Assembly: GCA_020639295.1 (NCBI GenBank)
Contig: JACKGY010000004.1
Span: forward strand, 434,001-498,000
Length of the DNA stretch: 64,000 nt
Source of the DNA: Planctomycetota bacterium
Lineage (GTDB): Bacteria; Planctomycetota; GCA-002687715; DRQF01
Direction: 5' to 3'
Each line of letters starts with the position of its first letter. The first letter of the stretch is position 1. Of the stretch, positions 1 through 7,845 are shown one piece after another. The position numbers and the translations under genes are program-made. The notes under the pieces are model-generated. The model saw only the letters and a list, made by a program, of their open reading frames with translations. It searched no databases and was not told the DNA's origin.

Positions 1-1
1 G

Positions 2-640
2 CTCATCGCCATGGTCAAGGCCTACGAGCAGAACAACGGTGTCGTCTACCGGCGCGCCCGATCCGAACTCTACGAGCTGCCGACGGAGTCGACGCCCTAC
101 CTCGTCGCCGGCATCGCCGAGCGGATGGGCGACGCGGCGGTGCGGATGCACTGCGTCGAGATGCTCGGCCTGATCGGTCGACCGGCCCTGCCCGCGATCG
201 GCAAGACCTATCGTTCCCGGTCGCCGGAGATCCAGATCGAGCTGCTCAACGCGGTCAAGGAGATGGGGCCCCTGGGCGCGCCGGACTCGGTGGCCTTCCT
301 CGAGAAGGCGCTCGACGACGCCGACGACTACCGGGTCAAGCTGGCGGCCATCCAGGCCCTGGGCACCAGCCAGGACCGGCGCAGTATCCCGGTGCTGGTA
401 CGGTGCCTCCGCGACGACGACGTCTCGGTACGCAAGTTCGCCGCCGGCAGCCTCGGCTACTTCAAGGGCACGGAGCCGGTGCCGGCGCTCATCGACGCGC
501 TCGAGCGGGCCGAGTCCCGCCGGGCCGCCGGCAACCGTGAAGGCGAGGTCGCCGACAACTGCCGCAACTCGCTGGTGATCCTCACGGGTCAGCGGTTCCG
601 GCGCGCGAGCGAGTGGAGAAGGTGGTGGAACGCAAGGTGA
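2..640 (+). CDS. HEAT-repeat protein, C-terminal part (5' end outside window)
   Basis: The reading frame is open to the window edge, so this is probably the C-terminal part of a longer protein; an internal ATG lies at 11. The visible ~212 residues are repeated alpha-helical pairs of HEAT/PBS-lyase type, with recurring patterns such as DDADDYRVKLAAIQALG and DDDVSVRKFAAGSLGYF. The end reads LTGQRF followed by a Trp-rich tail (EWRRWW), a common ending of bacterial HEAT-repeat proteins. Such proteins are protein-interaction scaffolds; no catalytic motif is visible. The stop overlaps the next gene's likely GTG start by four bases (GTGA, 637-640), so the two are probably translationally coupled. 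Confidence 0.75.
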   Translation, partial: LIAMVKAYEQNNGVVYRRARSELYELPTESTPYLVAGIAERMGDAAVRMHCVEMLGLIGRPALPAIGKTYRSRSPEIQIELLNAVKEMGPLGAPDSVAFLEKALDDADDYRVKLAAIQALGTSQDRRSIPVLVRCLRDDDVSVRKFAAGSLGYFKGTEPVPALIDALERAESRRAAGNREGEVADNCRNSLVILTGQRFRRASEWRRWWNAR

Positions 641-1215
641 CGAAGCTTCCCCTCGACTGGGAGCACACCCTGAAGAAGCCGGAGGCCACGTGCGCGGCGA
701 CCGGTCGCGTCTTCGAGCCCGGCGACGAGTACGTCAGCTTCCTCGCCTACGAGCCGGAGCTGGGCTGGCAGCGCCGCGAGGTCGCGCCCGAGGTCTTCGA
801 GGCGCTCGAGGACAAGCCCTTCGCCTTCTGGCGTCACCGGGTCCCGATGCCCGAGGCGAAGAAGCAGCGTCCCCTCGACCTCAACTTCCTCACCGAGTTC
901 TTCAAGCGCCTGCAGGAGAATCGCGAAGGTCCGGACCATCGCGAGGTCGGCTACATCGTCACCCTCCTGCTCGTCCGCAAGAAGGTCCTGAGCCAGGTCG
1001 GCATGGCCAGCGAGAACGGCGAGGAGTACCTCGAGGTCCGCTTCGCCAAGGACAAGGACGGCAAGGTCCATCGTGTCCTCGTGCCCGAGATCGATGGCGA
1101 CAAGATGGAGATGATCCGCGACGACCTCGGCCGCATCTTCAACCTCGAGGACGGCGCCGCCGCCGGCCCCGAGGAGGCCGCCCCCCTCATGGACGCGGAG
1201 GCCGACGAGGACTGA
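637..1215 (+). CDS. Conserved hypothetical protein with an N-terminal CAATGRVF motif
   Basis: A 192-aa soluble, acidic-tailed protein. I chose the GTG at 637 because it overlaps the upstream stop as GTGA; in-frame GTG codons at 613, 622 and 625 are alternatives. The N-terminus reads TCAATGRVFEPGDEYVSFL, followed by WQRREV and FWRHRVP, then a helical middle (LNFLTEFFKRLQE) and a C-terminal part with a beta-rich stretch (EYLEVRFAKDKDGKVHRVLV) ending in an Asp/Glu/Ala tail. No signal peptide or membrane segment is seen. I do not recognise an assigned function. Coupling to a HEAT-repeat gene suggests a shared context only. Confidence 0.75.
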   Translation: MTKLPLDWEHTLKKPEATCAATGRVFEPGDEYVSFLAYEPELGWQRREVAPEVFEALEDKPFAFWRHRVPMPEAKKQRPLDLNFLTEFFKRLQENREGPDHREVGYIVTLLLVRKKVLSQVGMASENGEEYLEVRFAKDKDGKVHRVLVPEIDGDKMEMIRDDLGRIFNLEDGAAAGPEEAAPLMDAEADED

Positions 1216-1260
1216 GTCCTTGGTTCCGAATTGCCTGATCGATGATCGATCGGGAACACA

Positions 1261-1295
1261 CGGCCCGCTACGGACCTTCGGTCCGTAGCGGGCCG
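1261..1295 (+). terminator. Strong hairpin after the HEAT/CAATGRVF gene pair
   Basis: A perfect 15-bp inverted repeat with a 5-nt loop (CTTCG) lies 45 bases after the stop at 1215. No T-run follows, so it may be a U-tract-less terminator or a 3' mRNA-stabilising hairpin. It also sits between this gene pair and the convergent upp gene. Confidence 0.6.
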
Positions 1296-1466
1296 TCGCC
1301 GTTCTCGGAACCCTGAGAGCACGGTCTTCCGACCGAAGAAAGCGCATCAGAAGCGCAATCGACATGCCCTCGAGCCGGCTGGAGAAGCAGACGACGGAAG
1401 GGCAGTGGCTCTGGCCCTGGGCTCCATCCCTGATTGGCGCAGGAGGGGATGCGGGGTCGGCTGCGA

Positions 1467-2129
1467 TCAGGCCTTGGGGCCGAAGGCGAGGTCGCCGGCG
1501 TCGCCGAGGCCGGGGACGATGTAGCCGCGTTCGTCGAGGTCGTCGTCGCAGGTGGCGAACCAGACCTCGACCCCCGGGATCGCGGCCTCGAGTCGACGGG
1601 CCGCCTCGCGGTAACCGACCAGGCCGGCGACGATGAACCGGCCGGGCCGGCGGCCCGATGCCACCAGGGCCGCGTGGATGTCGATGATCGTGCTCCCGGT
1701 GGCCACCATCGGGTCGGCGAAGATCACCGTGCGGCCGGCGCAGTCGGCGAGGGCCGAGTAGCCCAGGGCGACCGGGATCGAGCCCGAGGCGTCGGGGCCC
1801 CGGCCTTCGACCCGCGCCGCGCCGAAGAACATGGTGTCGCTGTCGCGGAAGACCTCCAGCATGCCGTCCAGGAAGGGCAGACCGGCCCGGAGCGCCGTGG
1901 CCAGGATCGGCGGCTCGGCCAGGACCGAGACCGGCTTGGTGCCGAGCGGGGTCTGGACCGTTTCAAGGCGGCCGGGAAGGCCGGCGCCGATCTCGAAGGC
2001 CAGGAGGCAACCGACCAGGCGCATGTTGGCCCGGAACCGGTGGCGGTCGTTCTGGAGGTGGATCGAGCGCAGTTCCCTCAGGATGCCACCGAGCGCCGGT
2101 TGGCCGGATTCGTCGAGCACGTTCAGCAT
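1467..2129 (-). CDS. upp: Uracil phosphoribosyltransferase
   Basis: A 220-aa protein close to the usual ~208 aa. UPRT converts uracil and PRPP to UMP in pyrimidine salvage. The PRPP-binding loop is seen as FADPMVATGSTIIDIHAAL, and the C-terminal uracil-binding region contains GDAGDLAFG after the conserved DERGYIVPGLG. The ATG at 2129 (MLNVLDE) was chosen over longer in-frame extensions because upstream residues are low-complexity Pro/Arg and because a -10 box TATGAT ends six bases before this ATG. No SD sequence is present, so the transcript may be leaderless. It stands alone on the minus strand, facing the HEAT gene pair. Confidence 0.92.
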   Translation of the reverse strand: MLNVLDESGQPALGGILRELRSIHLQNDRHRFRANMRLVGCLLAFEIGAGLPGRLETVQTPLGTKPVSVLAEPPILATALRAGLPFLDGMLEVFRDSDTMFFGAARVEGRGPDASGSIPVALGYSALADCAGRTVIFADPMVATGSTIIDIHAALVASGRRPGRFIVAGLVGYREAARRLEAAIPGVEVWFATCDDDLDERGYIVPGLGDAGDLAFGPKA

Positions 2130-2689
2130 GGCGGAATCATAGGCCTTCCCCGGAGGGGCGCCAGGGTGCCGGGTGGGGGCAGGTGGGGCGGGTTGGACAG
2201 GTGGCCGGGGCCGGAGCGTCGGAAGGCCGCGCTCGTCCCCGCTTTTTTTTGCCGGGTCGCCCGCGTCACGATCCCCTGCATATGGTGGTCGACTCGCTCC
2301 ATGGACCATCCATATGGTTGAGCCGGGGAATACCTCATTAAGCCCACGTCAGAACGTCCTTTACAGCGCGTGGGGCGAGGGGTAGATTTTTGTCGGTTGG
2401 TGGGGTGAAGTGTCGCCTGAGGGCGGCATGAGTCTCTGAGACCCAGGTGGGGGCGATGGTCGGAGGGCCGGAGCCTCGGATGGGGCCTACCGCGGTGCTG
2501 GTGGGAAACTGGTCCGCGGAATCGACGCTGGTCGACCGGAAGTGAAGGCACCGGAGCCCCGAGTTGAATGGGTCGCGGCCTGGAGGGGTCGCAACGGTTG
2601 CGGGGCCCCGCGCTTTCCTGAGGAGGGAGCGCGGGACCCGATCGCCGCCTGGAAGGGGGCGAGCAACCCTCGAACGGGGAGATCGGTCG
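2130..2689. other. 560-bp intergenic region between divergent upp and mraZ
   Basis: It holds the promoter of upp and presumably that of the dcw cluster. Visible structures are an imperfect inverted repeat at 2279-2316 (CATATGG-TGGTC against CATATGGATGGTC), a short perfect dyad GTCTCTGAGAC at 2432-2442, and a run of eight T at 2243-2250. Several TGGGG words occur (2371, 2401 and further on), but not at the ~10-bp spacing of known MraZ boxes. No convincing -35/-10 pair for mraZ could be assigned by eye. The open frames across it have no recognisable content. Confidence 0.4.
2136..2141 (-). promoter_or_regulatory. -10 box (TATGAT) of upp, probable leaderless start
   Basis: Read on the minus strand, TATGAT is followed by TCCGCC and then the ATG of upp. 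The same arrangement (CATAAT, TCCGCC, ATG) precedes the peptide-binding protein gene at 33906. There is no purine-rich RBS between the box and the start. No good -35 was seen. Confidence 0.5.
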
Positions 2690-3187
2690 GTGCTCTTGGG
2701 CCGCCTGTCGAACACGCTCACGGTGGACCAGAAGGGACGGATCGTGGTTCCGTCCCGACTGCGGGAATCCGTGGGCCTGGCCGACGAGGAGCCGGCGGAC
2801 TTCCAGGTGGGTTGTCTGGTCGACAACTGCCTCTACCTCCACACCGAGGATCAGCACCAGGCCTTCCTCGACAACTTCGAGCAGGTGCTCGGCGAGACCG
2901 CCCAGGATCGCATGTTGAAGACGATCCTGAACTCGTCCTTCGTGCAGGTGAGCACCGACAAGGCCAACCGACTGAGCATTCCGAGCTTCCTCCTGAAGAA
3001 GGCCGGAATCAAGAAGGAAGTGGTCGTCGTCGGCATGCGCGAGCGGGTCGAGATCTGGGACGCGGCCGTGCACGCGGCCATGGAAGCGAAACACCGGAGC
3101 GAATTCGAGCTCCGCTTGGAGGAGGCCCTGGAGAGGGCCGGCAAGTTGAATCGTCGCCGTGACGAGGGCGACGATCAGCATGACTGA
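2690..3187 (+). CDS. mraZ: MraZ, transcriptional regulator of the division/cell-wall cluster
   Basis: A 165-aa protein with two AbrB/MraZ-type halves: LSNTLTVDQKGRIVVPSRLR near the N-terminus and STDKANRLSIPSFLLKKAGI in the second half. MraZ forms ring-shaped oligomers that bind repeats upstream of its own operon. I chose the GTG at 2690 rather than the longer frame from 2564: family members begin just before this LxGRxxNTLTVDQKGR segment, the upstream residues are Arg/Gly-rich, and GGGGAG (2676-2681) is a well-placed RBS. It is the first gene of the cluster and overlaps rsmH by 8 bases. Confidence 0.92.
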   Translation: MLLGRLSNTLTVDQKGRIVVPSRLRESVGLADEEPADFQVGCLVDNCLYLHTEDQHQAFLDNFEQVLGETAQDRMLKTILNSSFVQVSTDKANRLSIPSFLLKKAGIKKEVVVVGMRERVEIWDAAVHAAMEAKHRSEFELRLEEALERAGKLNRRRDEGDDQHD

Positions 3188-4067
3188 GGGATTCGGACAC
3201 GTACCCGTCCTCGCTACCGAGACCCTCGAGCATCTCGCAGCCCGCCCAGGCGATCGGATCGTCGATCTGACGCTCGGGGCCGGCGGGCACAGCGCGTTGA
3301 TCCTCGAGGAGGTCGGTCCCGGGGGCCAGGTGATCGCCTTCGATCGTGATCCCGTGGCCTTGGCGATCGCCCGCCACCGGCTCGCGGATCGGGGCGAGCG
3401 CCTGATCACGGTCGAGTCGAACTTCGCCGAGGCGCCGCGGCACCTCGACGAACTCGGCATCGACCGCCTCGACGGCGTCCTCATCGATCTCGGCGTCTCC
3501 TCGATGCAGCTCGACGATCCGGAACGTGGATTCTCGTTCCAGGGGGATGGCCCCCTGGACATGCGGATGTCGCCCGGAGGCGAGACCGCGGCCGAGCTGC
3601 TCGCGCGCGCCAGCGCGGAGGAACTCGAACGCATCTTCCGGGAGTTCGGAGAAGAGCCGCGAGCGCGAGCGATCGCGGCCAGGATCGTCGACCTGAGGAG
3701 GCGCACCCGGCTCGAGCGTACCGTCGAGCTGGCTGAGCTGGTGCGATCGGTCTACGGCGGGAAGGATGGTCGGATCCATCCTGCCACCCGGGTGTTCCAG
3801 GCCCTTCGCATCGCCCTCAACGGGGAGCTCGACGCCGTGGCGCAGGTTCTGCGTCCGTTGATCGAGCGTCTCGCGCCGGGGCGCCGACTCGTCGCGATCA
3901 GCTTCCATTCGCTCGAGGACCGCATCGTCAAGCAGGAGATGCGGGCCGCCGAGAAGGAGGGGTTCGGTCGGGTGCTCACCAAGCGCCCGATCAGCGCCAC
4001 CGAGGAGGAAACCCGTGGCAATCCTCGCAGCCGGAGTGCCCGGCTGCGGGCCTTCGAGAGGGCTTGA
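3180..4067 (+). CDS. rsmH: 16S rRNA (cytosine1402-N4)-methyltransferase
   Basis: 295 aa, typical RsmH (MraW) length. The start at ATG 3180 gives the usual N-terminus (GFGHVPVLATETLEHL). The SAM-binding motif is DLTLGAGGHS; other family signatures are LIDLGVSSMQLDDPERGFSF, DMRM, HPATRVFQALRIALNGEL and ISFHSLEDRIVK. The enzyme N4-methylates C1402 of 16S rRNA in the decoding centre. It overlaps the mraZ stop by 8 bases, the conserved mraZ-rsmH order. Confidence 0.96.
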   Translation: MTEGFGHVPVLATETLEHLAARPGDRIVDLTLGAGGHSALILEEVGPGGQVIAFDRDPVALAIARHRLADRGERLITVESNFAEAPRHLDELGIDRLDGVLIDLGVSSMQLDDPERGFSFQGDGPLDMRMSPGGETAAELLARASAEELERIFREFGEEPRARAIAARIVDLRRRTRLERTVELAELVRSVYGGKDGRIHPATRVFQALRIALNGELDAVAQVLRPLIERLAPGRRLVAISFHSLEDRIVKQEMRAAEKEGFGRVLTKRPISATEEETRGNPRSRSARLRAFERA

Positions 4068-4103
4068 ACCGATCCCCTGGGATCGGAGCGAAAGGCAGGA
4101 CGC

Positions 4104-4385
4104 ATGCGCCAGATCATCTTCGTGATCGCGATCCTCGTCGTCTTCGCCTCGCTGGCACGGCTGGTCTGGGTCGAGTCCCAGGTCCTGGCCGAGGCCTACG
4201 AGATCCAGCGGCTGCGTCGCCTCGACGGCAGGAACATGAACGACGTCCGGATGTTCGAGCTCACCATCGAGGAGCGTGTCTCGGACCCGGAGATGGACGA
4301 GCTGGCCCGCCGCCTGGACCTCGGTCTCGGCGCAGCGCGGATCTTGCCCAGGCGGGAGTGGCAGGGGCCCGAAGCGGCTCACTGA
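4104..4385 (+). CDS. ftsL: FtsL-like small bitopic division protein
   Basis: A 93-aa protein in the ftsL position between rsmH and ftsI. A single N-terminal membrane segment (residues ~4-20, IIFVIAILVVFASLARLVW) is followed by a predicted helical stretch with poor heptad character. FtsL sequences are hardly conserved, so the call rests on position, size and topology. FtsL normally forms the FtsQLB complex that activates the FtsW-FtsI synthase. The gap to ftsI is 16 bases. Confidence 0.65.
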   Translation: MRQIIFVIAILVVFASLARLVWVESQVLAEAYEIQRLRRLDGRNMNDVRMFELTIEERVSDPEMDELARRLDLGLGAARILPRREWQGPEAAH

Positions 4386-4401
4386 GAAGGGGAGGGGCCT
4401 G

Positions 4402-6210
4402 GTGCAGGCCGTCAAGACACAACAGGTCCTGCGGATCTCGCTGCTCCTCTTCGGGATGTACGCGCTCCTGGCCGCGCGCATCTTTCACGTCCAGTACGCC
4501 CCCGATCAGAAGGTGCTCGAGGAACAGGCCTCGAAGGAGAGCCGTTCGCGCTGGCGCTGGGGCAAGGACCTCTTCGAGCGTCCGGCTCGTGGTCAGATCC
4601 GCGACCGCAATCTCCGCCTTCTCGCCGGCAGCTACGAGGACTTCGACCTCATCTGCAATCCCAACGCCAAGTACCGCAAGCCGCCTGGCGCCGAGACCGG
4701 ACTCGCCCTCTACGAGCGGGTCGAGATCCTGAGCGAACTGCTGCTGGATCGCGGCATCGCGCACGATCGTGACCAGTTCCTGATCGATGGCACCCGCCAG
4801 TATCGGATGGTGGAGGGTGACGACGGCAAGCCCAAGGCCAAGAAGATCCGGGGCGTGAAGCTCCTCTCCGGCATCCGTGAGCTCGATCGGGCCTACATGC
4901 AGCGGGTGCTGGTCGCCCAGGGCATCCCGAATTTCAGCTTCCCGCCGGTGAGCCGGCGCGAGTATCCGCAGGGCGACCTGCTCGCCGACGTCGTCGGCAA
5001 GGTGGGCTGGATCGGCAAGCAGGACGAGGCACCGCGCTTCCAGGGCGCCACCGGCCTCGAGCTGGCCTACGACGCCCTCCTGGCCGCCCGTCCCGGTCGC
5101 TTCGTCTGCGAGAAGGACGGTCGCGGCCAGGAGATGGACGTCGACGGCCGCTGGCTGGAGGAGCCCGAGGCGGGCTGGGATCTGACCACCAGTCTCGATC
5201 TGCGGATCCAGGCCATCCTCGACCGCGAGCTGGCGGCGGCGGTCCTCGCCCATCCCTGCAGCGGCGGCGCGGCCCTGGTGATGGACTCGCAGACCGGCGA
5301 GATCCTCGCCGTCGCCGGTCACAGCCACGACCCGAAGAAGGCGCGCAGCGGCGCCATCGCCCTGACCGAGGCCCGCGAGCCCGGTTCGACCATCAAGCCG
5401 CTGATCGTGGCCAAGGCGCTCGAGTACGGTCTGGTGACCTGGGCCGACGTCTTCGCGATCAACGGCGGCCATCACGTCTTCCGCGACGGCAAGCTCAGCC
5501 GCGGGGTCCACGACAGCCACCCGAACGGCGTCCTCGATCTCGCCGGCGTGGTGATCCAGAGCTCGAACATCGGCATGGCGATGATCGGCGCCGAGCGTCT
5601 GGGCGCGGATCGCCTCCTGCAGGCGCTGAAGGAGCTCGAGCTGGACCGGTTGCCGGAGATCCAGTTCCCGGCCCTCGCCCGCACGACCTTCCCGGCCCGG
5701 AGCGAGAACCGGCTCGACCGCGCCATCTCGCCCAGCTTCGGCCACGCGATCTCGATGTCGCCCCTGATGCTCACCACCACCATGAACGTCTTCGCCACCG
5801 GCGGTCTGCGCCACGAGCCGCTCCTGGTCCTGCGAGCCGAGCGCGACGGCGAGGTGGTCGAGGCCCGGCGGGAACAGAAGCGGCTCCTGCCGCCGGAGAT
5901 CGCCCAGGACATGCTCGAGACCATGGCGCGGGTCGTGGAGGAGGGCACCGGCAAGGTCCTCGCAAAGATGCCCTGGCGGGTGGCGGCCAAGACCGGCACC
6001 GCCCAGGCCCTGCCCTATGGCAGCGGCAAGTACCACTCCTCGATGGTGGCCATCGCGCCGGTCGCGGCGCCGCGGCTCACCATCTACGTCGGGCTCTACG
6101 ACGTCCATGGCCAGACGATCTACGGCGGTTCGGTCGCCGGCCCGGTGATCAAGAAGGTCCTCGAACAGGTCCTGCCGATGCTCGGCGTGGCCCCCGACCA
6201 GGAGAAATGA
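4402..6210 (+). CDS. ftsI: Penicillin-binding protein, class B transpeptidase (FtsI/PBP3-like)
   Basis: 602 aa from GTG 4402, which follows an AGGGGAGG RBS and gives a short cytoplasmic tail before a membrane anchor (ISLLLFGMYALLAARIFHV). A PBP-dimerisation region (RPARGQIRDRN) precedes the transpeptidase domain. Active-site motifs are complete: S-x-x-K with Ser ~329 (GSTIK), S-S-N at ~387-389 and K-T-G at ~530. It should crosslink septal peptidoglycan with the FtsW-type polymerase at 9200. No PASTA domain is seen. The stop overlaps the start of the following 44-codon ORF (ATGA, 6207-6210). Confidence 0.93.
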   Translation: MQAVKTQQVLRISLLLFGMYALLAARIFHVQYAPDQKVLEEQASKESRSRWRWGKDLFERPARGQIRDRNLRLLAGSYEDFDLICNPNAKYRKPPGAETGLALYERVEILSELLLDRGIAHDRDQFLIDGTRQYRMVEGDDGKPKAKKIRGVKLLSGIRELDRAYMQRVLVAQGIPNFSFPPVSRREYPQGDLLADVVGKVGWIGKQDEAPRFQGATGLELAYDALLAARPGRFVCEKDGRGQEMDVDGRWLEEPEAGWDLTTSLDLRIQAILDRELAAAVLAHPCSGGAALVMDSQTGEILAVAGHSHDPKKARSGAIALTEAREPGSTIKPLIVAKALEYGLVTWADVFAINGGHHVFRDGKLSRGVHDSHPNGVLDLAGVVIQSSNIGMAMIGAERLGADRLLQALKELELDRLPEIQFPALARTTFPARSENRLDRAISPSFGHAISMSPLMLTTTMNVFATGGLRHEPLLVLRAERDGEVVEARREQKRLLPPEIAQDMLETMARVVEEGTGKVLAKMPWRVAAKTGTAQALPYGSGKYHSSMVAIAPVAAPRLTIYVGLYDVHGQTIYGGSVAGPVIKKVLEQVLPMLGVAPDQEK

Positions 6211-6341
6211 CCATGCGCTTCGATCTCCTGTCCCGCAACTCGGTCTTCGCCCGCGGCCGCACCACCGCGACCGCGGCGCGATCGGCCCGACCGCGGCGTG
6301 GCTTCTGGCGCAACCTGATCGACTGGTTCACGGAGTACTGA
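6207..6341 (+). CDS. Small basic protein (44 aa) between ftsI and murE
   Basis: A 44-codon frame starts with an ATG overlapping the ftsI stop (ATGA) and ends one base before the GTG of murE, so it fills the gap exactly. The product begins MTMRFDLLSRNSV, has an Arg/Ala/Thr-rich centre with nine arginines in all, and ends with an amphipathic aromatic helix, GFWRNLIDWFTEY. No membrane segment is seen. The tight coupling on both sides argues for real translation; no family is recognised. The alternative is an untranslated spacer. Confidence 0.55.
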   Translation: MTMRFDLLSRNSVFARGRTTATAARSARPRRGFWRNLIDWFTEY

Positions 6342-6342
6342 C

Positions 6343-7845
6343 GTGGATGCGGAGGCGGCCCTGGAACCTCGCCTAACCAATCTGCGCGACCTCCTGCGCG
6401 CGCTCGATCTCGACCTGGAGAACCTGCCCGATCTCCAGATCACGGGGGTCGTCCGCGATTCGCGCAAGGTCCGTGGCGGCGAGCTCTATTGCCTCCTCGG
6501 CGACGATCCGGACGCGCGCGCGCGGCACCTGGCCGAGGCCCGTCGGCATGGCGCCGTGGCGGTCGCCGCCGCCGGTGAGCTCGCCACCGACCTGCCGCGG
6601 CTCCAGCTCGCCCGGCCGCGCGCGGATTCGGCCCGGCTCATCGCCGCCTGCCACGGATTTCCGGCCCGGGCGCTCGATCTGGTCGGCATCACCGGCACCA
6701 ACGGCAAGACCACGACCAGCATGATGGTCGAGTCGATCCTCGCCGCCTCCGGCCGCCCCTTCGGTCTGGTCGGGACCGTGCGCACCCGCACCGGTCGCCG
6801 TGATCTCGCCTCCAGCATGACCACGCCCGATCCCGAGGAGATGCAGGCCCTGCTGGCCGAGATGCGGGACGCGGGGCTCGCCGGCGCCGCGCTCGAGATC
6901 TCGTCCCACGCCCTGGACCAGGAACGCTGCGCCGGGCTGGAGCTCGCGGTCGCCGCCTTCAGCCGGATGACCCGCGACCACCTCGACTATCACGGTGACG
7001 TCGCCGCCTATCACGCCGCCAAGCTCAAGCTCCTCGACCTCCTCCGTCCCGGTGGCGTCGTCGTGGTCAACGCCGACGCGCCCGAGTGGGAGCGCATCGT
7101 CGCGGCCCATCCCCGGGGCAGTCGCGTGCTCAGCTATGCCCTGCGCGCCCAGGCCGATCTGGTCGGCCGGATCCTCGACATGAAGCTCGACGGCATGGAA
7201 CTCGAGGTCCGGGAGGGCGACGAGGTCGCGCGCGGACGACTCGCCCTGATCGGGGCCTGGAACGCCGAGAACGCGCTCGCCGCCGTCGCCGCCGCCCGCG
7301 GGCTCGGCCTCGGCCTGGCCGAGGCTGTGGCCGGCCTCGAGGCGGTGCGCCGGGTGCCGGGCCGGCTCGAACACCGGCGGGTCGAGGATCTCGACCTGGT
7401 CATCGACTACGCCCACAGTCCGGATGCCTTCGAGCGGGTCATGGCGACCTTGCGCGGACTCGCGCGTCACCGCCTGGTGGTGGTCTTCGGCTGCGGCGGC
7501 GACCGCGACCGCGGCAAGCGCCCGGAGATGGGGCGCATCGCCGAACTGTTGGCCCACAAGGTGATCCTCACCGACGACAACCCGCGGTCCGAGAACCCGG
7601 CCGCGATCGTGATGCAGATCCGCGCCGGCATGAAGGAAGGCGACCGCGCCCTCTACGTCGCCGATCGCCGGGAGGCCATCCTCTGCGCCCTCGACGAGGC
7701 CGAACCGGGCGACCTGGTGCTCCTCGCCGGCAAGGGTCACGAGGACTACCAGATCATCGGCGACCGGCGCCTCCACCACGAGGACGCCCAGGTCGTCACC
7801 GACTGGCTCGACTGGCGGGCCGGCCGACGGAGCCAGGCGCCATGA
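6343..7845 (+). CDS. murE: UDP-N-acetylmuramoyl-L-alanyl-D-glutamate--2,6-diaminopimelate ligase
   Basis: 500 aa, the expected MurE length, from GTG 6343 directly after the small ORF. N-terminal uridine-binding domain (VVRDSRKVRGGELYCLL), central ATPase with P-loop GTNGKTT at ~118, and C-terminal domain with RVPGRLEH, DYAHSPD and the DNPRSE motif at ~412-417. In characterised MurE enzymes DNPR selects meso-diaminopimelate over lysine, so the peptidoglycan should be of the DAP type. GKGHEDYQ is also present. The stop overlaps the murF start (ATGA). Confidence 0.96.
   Translation: MDAEAALEPRLTNLRDLLRALDLDLENLPDLQITGVVRDSRKVRGGELYCLLGDDPDARARHLAEARRHGAVAVAAAGELATDLPRLQLARPRADSARLIAACHGFPARALDLVGITGTNGKTTTSMMVESILAASGRPFGLVGTVRTRTGRRDLASSMTTPDPEEMQALLAEMRDAGLAGAALEISSHALDQERCAGLELAVAAFSRMTRDHLDYHGDVAAYHAAKLKLLDLLRPGGVVVVNADAPEWERIVAAHPRGSRVLSYALRAQADLVGRILDMKLDGMELEVREGDEVARGRLALIGAWNAENALAAVAAARGLGLGLAEAVAGLEAVRRVPGRLEHRRVEDLDLVIDYAHSPDAFERVMATLRGLARHRLVVVFGCGGDRDRGKRPEMGRIAELLAHKVILTDDNPRSENPAAIVMQIRAGMKEGDRALYVADRREAILCALDEAEPGDLVLLAGKGHEDYQIIGDRRLHHEDAQVVTDWLDWRAGRRSQAP

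Noticed and set aside
2243..2250. Run of eight T as an intrinsic terminator
   Set aside because: No convincing stem lies directly upstream on the plus strand and no plus-strand gene ends there; on the minus strand it is an A-run upstream of upp.
2355..2520. MraZ operator boxes upstream of mraZ
   Set aside because: TGGGG words occur, but spaced about 30 bp or irregularly instead of the ~10-bp direct repeats known for MraZ; not supported by eye.
2564..2689. 42-residue N-terminal extension of MraZ
   Set aside because: The extension is Arg/Gly/Pro-rich and absent from the family; GTG 2690 has a good RBS and gives the normal N-terminus.
4261..6108. 615-codon minus-strand frame opposite ftsI
   Set aside because: Antisense of a gene with complete penicillin-binding motifs.
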